Source: Dysidea avara
Lineage: Eukaryota; Porifera; Demospongiae; Dictyoceratida; Dysideidae
NCBI RefSeq assembly: GCF_963678975.1
Contig: NC_089273.1
Coordinates: forward strand, 23,206,356 to 23,270,355
Direction: 5' to 3'
DNA: 64,000 nt
Position 1 is the stretch's first letter. Each line of letters opens with the position of its first letter. The translations under genes were made by a program, and so were the position numbers. Positions 22,909 to 34,346 of the stretch are shown piece after piece. Below the pieces are notes generated by a model. That model was not told where the DNA came from. It made no database searches and saw nothing but the letters and a program-made list of their open reading frames with translations.

Positions 22909-23134
22909 TTAATGCTGGGCAGACATGTGAGATGGAAGGGAAAGTGTTACTAAGGATTTACTAGTTAAAATGGATGTTATTTGACTTCAGTGCATGCCAC
23001 TAAAATTACAGTTGTATTTTGATATTCTGTCACTAATCTAAATTAAAAGGAGTTTCTGTCAAAACCATGGAAACCCATCTACTGTTTTCAACAGTGAGAG
23101 TATGCTTATTCTAACAAAAAGGTTTGAAATTCCA

Positions 23135-23740
23135 TCAAAAACAGCTTATAGCTGTAAAAAAGTGCACATCCAAATAAAGCAGAGTAAACTGTGACAAAAA
23201 GTGATGATATCATAGTTCGGCCATGTGTGAGGTATGCAAGTTGTAAATATTAATCAGATCATACAATGTTATTGTTAAACTATTAATAAGAATTATGTGA
23301 TGCTGCCAGTCTTTAAGTGTATGAGCATCTTCATAAATGCCACTCAAATTTGATTCTCAAGAAAGCAAAGTGTATAGATTCTCTGATAGCAATAAATAGA
23401 TTGAGTTTGGCTGCTATTTCCTGTATATGGCAATGAACAAGGGAAAAGCAGCCAAACTGAACAAGGGAAAGGCAGCCAAACTCAAATTATTTATTGCTAT
23501 CAGAGTATCTACGCACTTTGCTTTCTTGAGAAGGCATTTATAGAGATGCTCACACACTTAAAGAATGGCAGCATCACATAATTCTTATTAATAGTTTAAC
23601 AATAATATTGTATTATTTGATTAATATTTACAACTTGCATACCTCACACATGGCCATATTATGATATCATTACTTTTTGTAGCAGTTAACTCCGCTTTAC
23701 TTGGACACACACTTTTTTTACAGCTATAAGCTGTTTTGTA
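23135..23740. repeat. Long hairpin, possible 5' end of a third Helitron-like lineage
   Basis: Starts TCAAAAACAGCTTATAGCTG and ends with its inverse. Arms of about 280 bp are nearly perfect over ACTATTAATAAGAATTATGTG and similar words. The start is of the same type as the H2 hairpin start, and the right side is followed by GGGATATGAAATTG, where H1/H2 have GATATCACT. I find no matching 3' CTTGA hairpin downstream, so this may be a solitary foldback. Confidence 0.6.
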
Positions 23741-23875
23741 TGGGATATGAAATTGCAAATAGCAATACGAAATTACAAAAAGAAAAAAAAAGTATGTATA
23801 TAGCCATCACTTATAACTAATGAAGTGATTTAATCAAATGAACTGATCCTACTCTCTGCACACAAGATCGAACTG

Positions 23876-24311
23876 TAGGCCTGCACCAATTATGCCAGTA
23901 TAATTTGGGGTATAATAGGTAGCGAAAAGCATTGAGCCGAATGCTATCATAATAGGCACAATTTTTGTGCATTAGTTATCAGAGAAGCTGAAACTCTGCA
24001 TATTTGCATAATGCAGAACGGGATAGTGTGAAAACTCGGTAAAAATAAGATTTACAGTTACACTGTGAAGAAAAGATTAGTTAAAGATTGATATACTCTC
24101 ATAGAACAGTCACCTCATGTTGAAATTTTTAATACATCATTTACAGATGGATTAGACAGTCTAATATAGCAGTCAAGACACAATTTTATATAAGCATATA
24201 TGGAGCATAATTGGACACAACTGAGCATAATTTGAGCATAATAGGGAAAATTTTGGAGCATTGCTCAAAAGCATAATAGGCTATTTCAAAAGCATAACAG
24301 ACTCAGGCCTA
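23876..24311. mobile_element. hAT-like MITE with CTCTATTAGAG-type motif
   Basis: The ends are TAGGCCTG and its inverse. The flanks TCGAACTG (23868-23875) and TCAAACTG (24312-24319) are an 8-bp target duplication with one change. The interior has repeated GCATAAT words and a motif copy at about 24083-24116. It resembles 50706-51183 in its ends (TAGGC), GCATAAT words and motif content. Confidence 0.85.
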
Positions 24312-24319
24312 TCAAACTG

Positions 24320-25677
24320 AAATCTGAACTGATCCTACCCTGCTACCCTCTACACCCTTCCCCTCTTACCATCTGCTTACCCATTGCAATCAATGGCATA
24401 TATGTACTTAAAATTTAGTTTTACACCATTATGCCAGGTTTTCACAGATCTGGTCACATAAGTTTACTCCATGAATCCATTACAATATACTCAATCTATC
24501 ATGTGCCTATAATGAAACTATGCATCACAATGATAATTATTACAATCACTTCAAAAACGGCAATGTACAATCATTTGAACACCATCAAATGTGGAGACAA
24601 AAGCATAGGTAGCAGCTGGAGAAACAAACACAAAATCACATTTGTTATTACAGCTTTATAGTGGGAATATGGGAAACTTTAGTAGTATAATAAGGTCACA
24701 AAGCATCAAAATACCTTGTAATATTATGAAACTGCTGATGCAACACTTTATTATTTCTACAAAAGTACAGCAGCCCAATGTGCTGAAGCTATTAATCTTG
24801 TTTGTATATGGTCTAACAAAGCAACCATTACAATTCATACACTTGTTGTGTTTAATTTATTTACTACTGGAAAAGCTGCACTGCTGATGTTGCCCAGTGG
24901 ACTAATTTGTCCCAGACAATTGCAAGGAAAATTTGAAAATCCAACTATTAGGGACGTACAATTTAATAAGTACAAATTAATTATATTAAGTACAAATTGA
25001 TATTATAAAAATTGTTTTTTTTTGGTTATACAATCAAGTCATTGATGTTGATTCTATAACATGGGGGGTAGAGAATTCCATTCCCTATTCGCAGAAAAGC
25101 ACTGTTCATGCAGACATCTGTTTAATATTGAAAATTCTGTGGCTTCTGGTGGTGAGTCCTCCTTGCTGTGTGAACACTTGCAATGTAGTTTGGAATTTCC
25201 ATAGCTGTAAGTTTGTTAATAGATTTCTATAGAAAAAGGTTCATCATAATGAAACATGATGCACTACATCACAACTTGTAATGTTATAAATATTTTGAAG
25301 TTTACAATGAACAATACCTACTATCATACAAACAATGCCTACTAACAATACCTCTACCTTGATAGACTTTACAGGATTATTCACTTAATTAGCAGATAAT
25401 GCATGTAATTTTGTAATGTAGTTTATGTTACAATGTATATGGTTGAAAAATACTAATAATCATTATTACACTGTTTTTAAATCTCTTTTAAAGCTTTGAA
25501 GACATTTATGCTTGCGTTGTTGATGATTGCTTTTAATTTTCAAACTACCAGTGGACAAGGATCATATGGTAAGTATTGTAATGGTATATAGTATGGATGA
25601 AAAAAGCCGAACTCTGAGAATAATAGTAATAAAAGAATATGGCTCCAAAAGTGTCGGGGTATAATATGTGAAGTCCT
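24320..25677. other. No gene recognised
   Basis: Near 24431 the inverse of a TGTGACC-type end (GGTTTTCACAGATCTGGTCACA), followed by TA, is visible without a partner. The rest is AT-rich and holds only short frames. Confidence 0.5.
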
Positions 25678-26434
25678 GCTGGCAGCCAAGAAATGGCTAT
25701 GATAGTAGGTTAATTGCAAACATTTTAATAAAGACAAACCAGCTGAGTTTATGGTGCTTTCTCTATGATTTGGTACCAAATTCACTTAAATTATTCTTAT
25801 TTGCCATTAACTAAGTAGCACAGCCATATCTTAGCTGCTACTTAGGATTGTGCATCTTTGGAGCTGCACTCTTTTTACAGCATGACTCTTGGTATAGGTA
25901 TCATTTCTGTTTGTATTTGTACACACCCTGCACTTAAAAAATGGCCTATGGCCAGTTTTGGAGCTTTTAACTTATCATTTTTACTGTAGAAGGGAGGAAG
26001 AGATCAACAGCTGGATTCTTTGTGGATGTTTTCATTTTTGCATATTCTTTACATTAATACTGCATTAAAATATGAACTCTCTCATACAGGTTTGCTGGCT
26101 TACAGTGTTGAGCAAGTTACTTTGTAAAAGTAACTAGTTACATATTACTTGCAACTGAACTATTTAGTTACAGTTACATATTACCCATAAAATAAACTAA
26201 CTATAATAATATTACATATTATATTACTTTGTGTCCACAACCTTAAGCTGTCATGTGTGAAACTACCACCTTATCACATGACATGATTGCATCATTGGAC
26301 AATGTGCAAATCTTGGTTGTAAGTAAGAAGCTGGTGAATAAGCTTCATTCAGCAAGTTCCATTACTTCGTTGTGGGTAGACATTACTCAGAGGATAACTA
26401 ACGAGATTAGTAACTTCGTTACTTGTAATAATAA

Positions 26435-27245
26435 TCCACCCCAAAAACACCTTCGCTGTAAAAAAGGCACGCCCAAGAAACTACAAGGATCTGGAACCCA
26501 ATGTAAAAAACAAAAAGAAAAATCAGCTTAGCTGAAGTGAAAAGTAACTGGTAACTTAAAGAGCTGATATCTGAAGCGGCCAAGAATACAATTACTAAAG
26601 TTTAATCCATGCAAGAACACCTTGGTTATAAAACAGGTGTATACATGAAAGTAACTGGCAACTGAAATGGCTGATATCTGAAGCGGCCAAGAATGAATGG
26701 TCATATACAACTATTTCAAAAATTTAACACTGAACCTTTATAATTCAGCTGTGTTCTATATTCACTCTTGCTGCATCGTAAAGTAATTTCTTTTAACTCT
26801 AATTGGTTGGTAATTTGGCCGCCTTTTTTTGCTCTATTATATTGACTATTAAAAAAGGCAGCCAAATTACCAGCCAATTAGAGTTAAAAGAAATTACTTT
26901 ACGATGCAGCAAGAGTGAATATAGAACACAGCTGAATTATAAAGGTTCAGTGTTAAATTTTTGAAATAGTTGTAGATGACCATTCATTCTTGGCCGCTTC
27001 AGATATCAGCCATTTCAGTTGCCAGTTACTTTCATGTATACACCTGTTTTATAGCCAAGGTGTTCTTGCATGGATTAAACTTTAGTAATTGTATTCTTGG
27101 CTGCTTCAGATATCAGCTCTTTAAGTTACCAGTTACTTTTCACTTCAGCTAAGCTGATTTTTCTTTTTGTTTTTTACATTGGGTTCCAGGTACTTGTAGT
27201 TTCTTGGGCGTGCCTTTTTTACAGCGAAGGTGTTTTTGGGGTGGA
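26435..27245. repeat. 5' terminal hairpin of H1 copy 2
   Basis: Arms of about 395 bp are nearly perfect inverted copies from TCCACCCCAAAAACACCTTC to its inverse, with a short loop near 26835. Just inside each end lies a smaller hairpin (GCCTTTTTTACAGCGAAGG). Confidence 0.92.
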
Positions 27246-27404
27246 TATCACTCATTTTTGTCAGTGATAGACTCTACATTTGGTTTAAAAGGTAATTTTT
27301 TTGGAAATGAGCAATTAACATTAATGCAGAATATTATCTTGGAGAATCAGTAAAATCCATACATAATAATGACCGTAAATTCGGAAGTATGAATTTACAG
27401 TGTA

Positions 27405-27435
27405 GTATCACTGTTCTATTAGAGTAAATTTATCT
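27405..27435. repeat. CTCTATTAGAG-type motif in H1 copy 2
   Basis: CACTGTTCTATTAGAGTAAA, followed by TTTATCTTTACTG. It is in the same relative place as the motifs in copy 3 at 32970 and 33143. Confidence 0.8.
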
Positions 27436-30379
27436 TTACTGCCTGCACGTCATGAATATATCTCATATCTGTACATGTTAAATGTTTCAGACACCTAATT
27501 AAACTTGCAAGTGCCTAATTAGTTCACAGTTGCTACACAGCTATAAATACATTTGTAATTGTTATCATCATAATCATTTATCATGTTATAACCATTTTTT
27601 AATATTTTGGTCACAACTTCAGGATTAGAGCAGCAGAGAAAGGAATAGAGGACTCAACCATCAAGACTTGTATATGGGAGATGGAACAGTATTGCGATGG
27701 ACAATGCTGGTACTAACCCCTCAAGGGTGTTGCAGTACAGTATAGATGCAAGACCAGAGCCTCGATCGTCACCTTTTGACTGTGGTCACAACTTCAGGAT
27801 TGGAGCAGCAGAGAAAGGAATGGAGGACTCAATCATCAAGACTCGGGGAGATGGAATAGTATTGCCATGGACAATGCCAGCACTAACCCCTCAAGGATGT
27901 CACAGTGCAGTATCGATACAACCACTCCAACCAGTGCATAAGACCAGAGCTCGATCATCACCTATTGACTGAAATTTTTATACTTGATGAAGCAATTAAA
28001 AGAAAAAAAGTTGTAGTACTTGTACTTTCCTGAGGGAACATGTCCCCAGAGTCCCAGACTCCCTTACCTGTTCAGCAGAATAATAGATTGAGCCTTACTA
28101 CCACTTTCACCTTTATTCTTGGCCTGAATGTACATATCAGCAACATAATACAGTAGTTGTAGATAATACTAGTTAATGCCCCTAGGCAGAGCTATAGGGG
28201 TGGGAATTTTCCCTACTATCATACTATCATAGTAGTACTTCTCGCAGTTCTTTGCCTGGCCATCATCAACTGCTGTCCATCAACTGCTACATTAGTCTCG
28301 TCCCCCAGACCCTTCCTCAAGCATGCATATCACACAAAAATAACTTAGTTTAGCAGTGCACAAACAATTATTCATTGACAGCTTATACTACACTTACCGC
28401 ATTGTTGAACCATGTATACCACCAGAATCCCCCAGATTGACAACTAACACGTGATCTATTTAGGGGAATCTCGTGGAAAGTCCCTAATTACCTTAAGCGG
28501 ACACTCATGATACGTAGTTTTAAATTGAATGGTTTAAGAAGGTAACTGGATGGTGAGGCGTACTTTAATCGGCTCGACTTTACTGAGAAACTCGAGCCCC
28601 TCGTGAGAAACTACATCGCTTGAGCAACGCTTGAAAAAGTAAGAGTCAAGAATACTGAGGGACTCTATGATATATGCCGGTCTTGAATGCTAACGAAACA
28701 AGGAGTGAAGTTTGTGCAACGTGTCACATCGCCACACACTGATTCACCGTGTTTGTGCGATAGGGTTTTTGGACCTGTCCACCAGATGTTGAAAGGAAAT
28801 TCATTCCACCACATGTTGAAAGGAAATTCATTCCAACTTGTGAAGTTATTGGTATACTCATTGTTGGGGTCCATGGGGACATCGATGATCATTTACCAGT
28901 CAGCTGTAAGTAATGTCACAACAGAAGGAAAGGAACCATTTCCATACCCCTATGGCATACTGATTTTCCAGTTTATGTACACCCAACCACAGAAATGTAG
29001 AACTTTGGTTGCAGGTGGAAAATAAACACCTTTTTACTCAGTTACAAGAGATTCACCCAGCTGGGATAAAATGTTGAAGTGAATGTCATTAGTACCTACT
29101 TGCGGTTCATCAGGTATTGGACAATTCCAAGTGTCCAGATTATGCAGTTGTCCTCATGTTCAAGTTTATTCAAGTTTACACGTTTAGGCAAGTTCCACAA
29201 CATCCTATAATCTATTACTATATCAGTGTGGAATAATGTTTATATAATATTTTTCATATTCCAGGCTTTAGGTATGTGTATTGTATTTAACATATGCTTG
29301 TTGGTTTCTGCAGGCCATCTGGTCATACTGGTTTATCGACTAGCAGTTAAATGTGATCATGGTACATATGTAAGTTGAGACCATGCAGGAACAAAGATAC
29401 AGGTGTCATGAATTTCAGGTCAGTTGACATTCAGAGGAATTGTATTTTGTACTTTTTGTAGTTATCAATTATCAGTGACCAGTTTGTGATAGCGTACTTT
29501 TGTTTGACTAATGACCAATTGACAATTGTTCTGGTTTACATGCTTACCCAACAGTTATGTTACTCACTTAACCTGCATATGGGATATATATTTTTAGTTC
29601 ATTTTGATTATTCATCCTTTATTGGTACAGCCTGGCATATTGATTTTTTGCACATTCTCTTTTTAATTCAGTGCCTGCTGGATTGTTTCGTCAGATATCG
29701 AAACAGATGTCTTTGGTGTTGTGACCGATGTTCCAGGTCAGTTTGCATGCGTGTTTAATTTAAGGTTGACTTCAGTGCCTGCTTATTCTTTTACAGGTCT
29801 CGGTATTGAGTGTCATGAATTTCAGGTAAGTTGACGTACAGAAGAATTGTATTATTGCAATTGTTGTTTTTGCAGTTATCAATTATCACTATACTAGTGA
29901 TGTGAATTTGCAGGTCAGTCTACTCAGATGTATCAGGCATAGTGTTGATGGGTTCGAACAAGTATCCAGTGTAGACTCGCAAGAAAACTATGATGATGAT
30001 AACGACTCCTAAAGATTTTTTAACACACAACGCAATACAAATCTACTGAGAGATGTTGCATAATTTAGGACTAATATTGTGAAACTGGCCTTACACGTAA
30101 ATAACTCACAGTAGTGGCCGCACGTCTTTTAATTGGGCATGCACTTTGTAGTTTCTTGGCCACGCGACTCACTACCGTGAGTCTTGATATTACGTAATAT
30201 TAGACTTCTTACAGTAACTATATTTCTTAGGTAACGCGTTACTTTTGTAAGTAAAGTAACTTGAGTTATATTACCCGTTTTTATAGTGTATTTCGTTATA
30301 TTACTTATTTACCACAAAAGTAATAATATTACCTAATGCATTACTTATGTAACGTGTTACTCCCAACACTGCTGGCTTG

Positions 30380-31050
30380 CAGCAGAAATGTCTACAAGGA
30401 GACTTGTAAACTCTCCACATTTGATTTGTTTATAGCTGAACTCTCTACAGGGTGACATGTTTGTAGTTAGACTCTACTGAAAGGATAGATTGTGGCTGAA
30501 CTCTACTGAGTGACTTGTCTGTAGCTGAACTCTCCACTAGAGAACTCACTACAGAGTGCCTTGTTTGTAGCTGAACTCTCACAGGGTATTTGTTTCAGCT
30601 GAACTCTCTACAGGGTGACTTGTTTGTAGTTAAACTGTATTGAAAGACTAGATTGTGGCTGAACTCTCTACTGAGTGACTTGTCTGTAGCTGAACTCTCC
30701 ACTGAATTATTGTTTGTACAATAGTAGCTAAACTTGCTACAGAGTACCTTGTTTGTAACTGAACTGTCACAGGGTATCTTTTGCAGCTGAACTCTCTACA
30801 TGATGACTGAGTAGTAAGTGATTTCTTACGAGGTGACATAACTTTACAGGATGAATTTTGCAACTGGACCCTCTACAGTGTGCTTATTGATAGGCTGAAT
30901 TATCTGCAGGATCACTTGTTGTAAGCTGAGTTCTCTAGGCTGATTGTTGTTTAGCTGAACTCTCTACAGATGGCTTGTTAGTAGCTAATAAACTCTCTGC
31001 ATAGTGTCTTGCAGTATATGTAGTTGAACTCTCTAAAGGATGACATGCTA
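30380..31050. repeat. Minisatellite remnant
   Basis: Diverged units around TAGCTGAACTCTCTACAGGG with GTGACTTG spacers, continuing the array interrupted at 26102. Confidence 0.85.
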
Positions 31051-31060
31051 CTGATACATA

Positions 31061-31510
31061 GTGTATGTTCTAACAGGGGTTGGGGCAAACCATGGCAGAG
31101 TTAGAGGACTAGGACAGCAAAAATGAGGACCCGGAACTTTCCTGTAGAAAGACAGTTGGTCTTCGTGCTCAAGTGTAGTCTCATGTAGTCTGTCACAGAA
31201 AAATCAGTCCAGTTGGACTGATTTTAAAGCAATCAATGTGCCAATGCAAGGTAGGGTATACAAGGTATTAATATCCGTTGAGATCGCACACCTTCCGATA
31301 TGCTCCCAGCATGCTGGAACCCCACTTCCTACCCACTGAAATACGTGAAAAATAGATGTTAAATACTGCAACCTGTAGATATGTCCACATACAAGAGTTC
31401 ATAATAATTATTTATGTAAGGGAGAGTTCTAACTCGCAGTATGCTCAATACGAACAACCTGCGTAAAGTATTACCAGGATATTAGTATATATTCTCATAA
31501 AAATTTAGTA
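31061..31510. other. No gene recognised
   Basis: Contains a short inverted repeat, AAATCAGTCCAGTTGGACTGATTT, near 31200 (stem of about 11 bp). Otherwise nothing identifiable. Confidence 0.5.
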
Positions 31511-31518
31511 CCTTGGTG

Positions 31519-31838
31519 CAGTGGCAGATTTAGGGGGTTTCAAGGTTTCAATGGAAACCCCATTTGAAAAATGATTACATAACAATTTAATGTTTAATTA
31601 TTGTAGTGTGCACCTTGATTGAGATACTCTAATAGAGCAGTCACAGTAGCTATTGAAGCAGTGTGCAGCAAGTTATTTAAGGATTTTATGTACTTTATCA
31701 ATAGGCTGTGACCTTTTTTCTTGGTCTCACCTTACCAAACTAGACAATGTAGTGCAGACTTTTGTGTATCTCATTTCAGTGTATATCTCCACCTTCTAAA
31801 CTGGAAACCCCCTTTATAAATTCCTAGATCAGCCACTG
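31519..31838. mobile_element. hAT-like MITE (CAGTGGCAGAT ends)
   Basis: The ends are CAGTGGCAGATTTAGGGGG and the inverse at 31814-31838. CCTTGGTG is duplicated exactly at 31511-31518 and 31839-31846 (8 bp). It carries a GAGATACTCTAATAGAGCAG motif at 31619-31646, in the same relative place as in 3256-3546. Confidence 0.9.
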
Positions 31839-31942
31839 CCTTGGTGACTTTACTGAACGTGTTGATGGGTGACAATAAGCTCATCTCTGCGCTTAGAAAA
31901 TAATGAAATGGGACTGCACCTTTGTCTACACATAGATAATAT

Positions 31943-32765
31943 TTAACCCCAAAAACACCTTTGCTGTAAAAAAAGGCGCGTCCATGAAACTACGAGTACT
32001 TGTAAAACAGCTCAGTAATTGTAGAGAAAGACCTCATGAGAGTAAAAACAACTGGCAATTCAAAGAGCTGATATCTGGAGTGACCAAGAATAAATCTTAT
32101 CATACAACTAACTGCCATGCATTGGCTGTAAAATAGGTGCACCCATCAAAATGAAAAGTAACAGGCAACTGAAACAGCTGATATCTGAAGCAGCCAAGAA
32201 TGAATGTTGACATACAATCAATTGCAATTAAAAAAATGGACATTAAACCTTTATCATTCAGCTGTGTTCTATATTCACTGGATATATAGCTGCATCCTAA
32301 ATTAATTTCCTTTAGCTCTAATTGACTGGTAATTTGGCAGCCTTTTATAATAGTGTACAGAGCAAAAAAGGTGGCCAAATTACCAGCCAATTAGAGCTAA
32401 AACAAATTAATTTAGGATGCAGCTATATACAGTGAATATAGAACACAGCTGAATGATATAGGTTCAATGTTAAACTTTTGTTAATTGCAATTGATTGTAT
32501 GTCAACATTCATTCTTGGCCGCTTCAGATATCAGCTGTTTCAGTTGCCAGTTACTTTCACTTTGATGGGTGCACCTATTTTACAGCCAATGCATGGCAGT
32601 TAGTTATATAAGATTTATTCTTGGCCGCTCCAGATAGCAGCTCTTTGAGTTGCCAGTTGTTTTTACTCTCATGAGGTCTTTCTCTACAATTACTGAGCTG
32701 TTTTACAAGTACTTGTAGTTTCATGGACGCTCCTTTCTTTACAGCAAAGGTGTTTTTGGGGTGGA
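31943..32765. repeat. 5' terminal hairpin of H1 copy 3
   Basis: Arms of about 400 bp, inverted, with AACACCTTTGCTGTAAA and its inverse as subterminal words. One arm is open on the minus strand (32575-32841) as a frame with FAVKKGASMKLQ, resembling the arm frame in copy 2 (FAVKKGTPKKLQ) and H2. Confidence 0.88.
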
Positions 32766-32969
32766 TATCACTCATTTTGTCAGTGATAGGCTCACTGAGG
32801 GAATAACAAATTGGTACAAATTGATATTTGGAAATGAGCAAGTAAAATGTATTTTAAAAAATATCTTGGGATACACCTGTTGATTATTTTCATCTTTTTT
32901 ACAGCATTATAAAAGGCATGGATAACTATTAGCTGTTTTATTACAACAGAAGTATGAATTTGAATATTA

Positions 32970-33290
32970 CTGACTTTTCTATTAGAGTAGATCTATTTTT
33001 ATAATGTGATATTCTTTTACTACAGTATTTACAATATCTCATATCTGCGTGTGGTAAATGCTTCAGGCACCTTATGCTCAAATGTTTGTACGATTGTCAA
33101 GTGCCTAATCAAACAATTCAAGGTTACTACACAGCTACCTTTTGACTGCCCTATTAGAGTAGATTTATCTTTATTGTGACATTCAATACAGTGCCTCACA
33201 TCTGTAGTAAATTAATCATACTTCAGGCACCTTATGCATGCTCAAAATTAAGCTAGCATAATTAGCAAGTCATGGGTGTCTAAATAGTTC
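32970..33290. repeat. Tandem duplication of about 175 bp starting with the motif
   Basis: Two units, each beginning CTATTAGAGTAGAT(C/T)TATTT and continuing through a TTCAGGCACCTTATGC block. One unit is present in copy 2 (27405-27550). Confidence 0.8.
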
Positions 33291-34287
33291 ATGGTGTTCT
33301 TATTTCGTGTTGCTGGATTCACAATTACTGAACTGAAGGCTTGTGGATTTTCTAGGTCACATTATAGAAGATGTAGAGGCTGAAAGTAAAGCAATAATGC
33401 ATCAGATAATTCAGCAATAAAACTTAGCTATAGAGCTACCTCATGCACATTTCTCATAGTACTTGGATGTATATATCCAGCAAAGAAATGTAATAATATA
33501 GATTGCATGGATACACAACTTGAATGATAGCTAAAATAATATTTATCTTTACTATAGAGAGTCCTTAAATAATTAATTAATTATTTTCATATAACCATTT
33601 GTAACATTGCGGTCACAGCTTCAGGATTGGAGTAGCAGAGAAAGGATTAGAGGACTCATGATCAATCATCAAGACCTGGGGAGATGGAAACAGTACTCCA
33701 CACCCAAAAGGATCAGAGTATAGTATATGCAACCAGTGCATGGGACCACAGCCTTGATCACCACTGAAATTAAACAAACTTTCAAACTAGCTTGATGTAG
33801 CAATCAACTTAAAACTAAAAGTTGCAGTACTTATGCTTAGGCTGAGGGAACATGCCCCCATGCAGACTCCCTTGCCCATTCAGCAGAATATTACGCCAAC
33901 TTATCATCATTGCATGTTTATATTTATATCAAATACTGTACAAACCTCCCAAAATGGAGTATCTATATGCACAGATACAAACAATTACACAAAATGTATA
34001 CAGCAGCTAGGTTACTTCTACATTTGTTGCTTCAATAATTGTAACTGGTAAACTGTTCCACATTTTAAGAGTTGAGGAGAAAAGGATAAACATCAAGGTG
34101 AGCTTGCAACAGGTGTGGTGGAGCAGGCCAAAGAGTGAAGGGGCCAGGCCAACTGTAAGTTCAAGACCAAAAAAAGACAAAAAGGTCACAACTTGCTGAC
34201 AATAGCTGCTCTCCGCCAATTATATCTCCTTATTTATAACTACACATACACAGCTAAGTAGCTTGCTACACTACTTCTCCGGATGCT

Positions 34288-34346
34288 GTGACTGCTCTAT
34301 TAGAGTATCCATTCCTGACTGTTCTATTAGAGTATTTTGATCTTTT
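34288..34346. repeat. CTCTATTAGAG motif pair in H1 copy 3
   Basis: GACTGCTCTATTAGAGTATC, then GACTGTTCTATTAGAGTATT with TTGATC, inside a stretch (about 33940-34380) absent from copy 2 and so probably a separate insertion. Confidence 0.8.

Larger units (their letters stand above)
26435..30187 (+). mobile_element. Helitron-like element H1, copy 2 (ends fixed by empty site)
   Basis: Starts TCCACCCC after A (26434) and ends CTTGA before T (30188). Comparison with 54139-54639 shows that exactly this segment is absent there, between TAATAA and TATTA, with no target duplication. Order: hairpin (26435-27245), TATCACTCATTTTTGTCAG, CTCTATTAGAG motif (27405-27435), a duplicated CAGGATTGGAGCAGCAGAG block (27620-27830), CTATTTAGGGG block (28450), repeat blocks (29280, 29700), and a 3' hairpin ACTCAC-TACC-GTGAGT then CTTGA. 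It is shorter than copy 3, so it is internally deleted. No protein-coding gene of its own is visible. Confidence 0.85.
26103..30371. mobile_element. hAT-like element (CAGTGTTG ends) holding an H1 copy
   Basis: The ends are CAGTGTTGAGCAAGTTAC and, at the right, GTTACTCCCAACACTG. The flanks CTGGCTTA (26095-26102) and CTGGCTTG (30372-30379) are an 8-bp duplication with one change. The outer 330 bp at the left and 180 bp at the right match, inverted, the 501-bp MITE at 54139-54639, which lacks the central 3753 bp. CAGTGTTGGG ends with AGTTACTTT are a familiar hAT type. It is inserted in the minisatellite of an H2 copy. Confidence 0.9.
25678..31060 (+). mobile_element. Decayed H2 copy, split by a hAT-like element
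   Basis: 25678-25990 matches the hairpin and post-hairpin part of H2 (GCCAAGAAATGGCT, GGTATCATTTCTGTTTGTATTTG, AATGGCCTATGGCCAG). The minisatellite begins at about 26070 (GAACTCTCTCATACAGG) and resumes at 30380 after the insertion. No 3' CTTGA hairpin is found after 31060, so the 3' end is lost or too diverged. Confidence 0.6.

Noticed and set aside
26253..26531. 92-codon frame as a gene
   Set aside because: It crosses the junction between the hAT-like element and H1, so it is a chimera of two elements.
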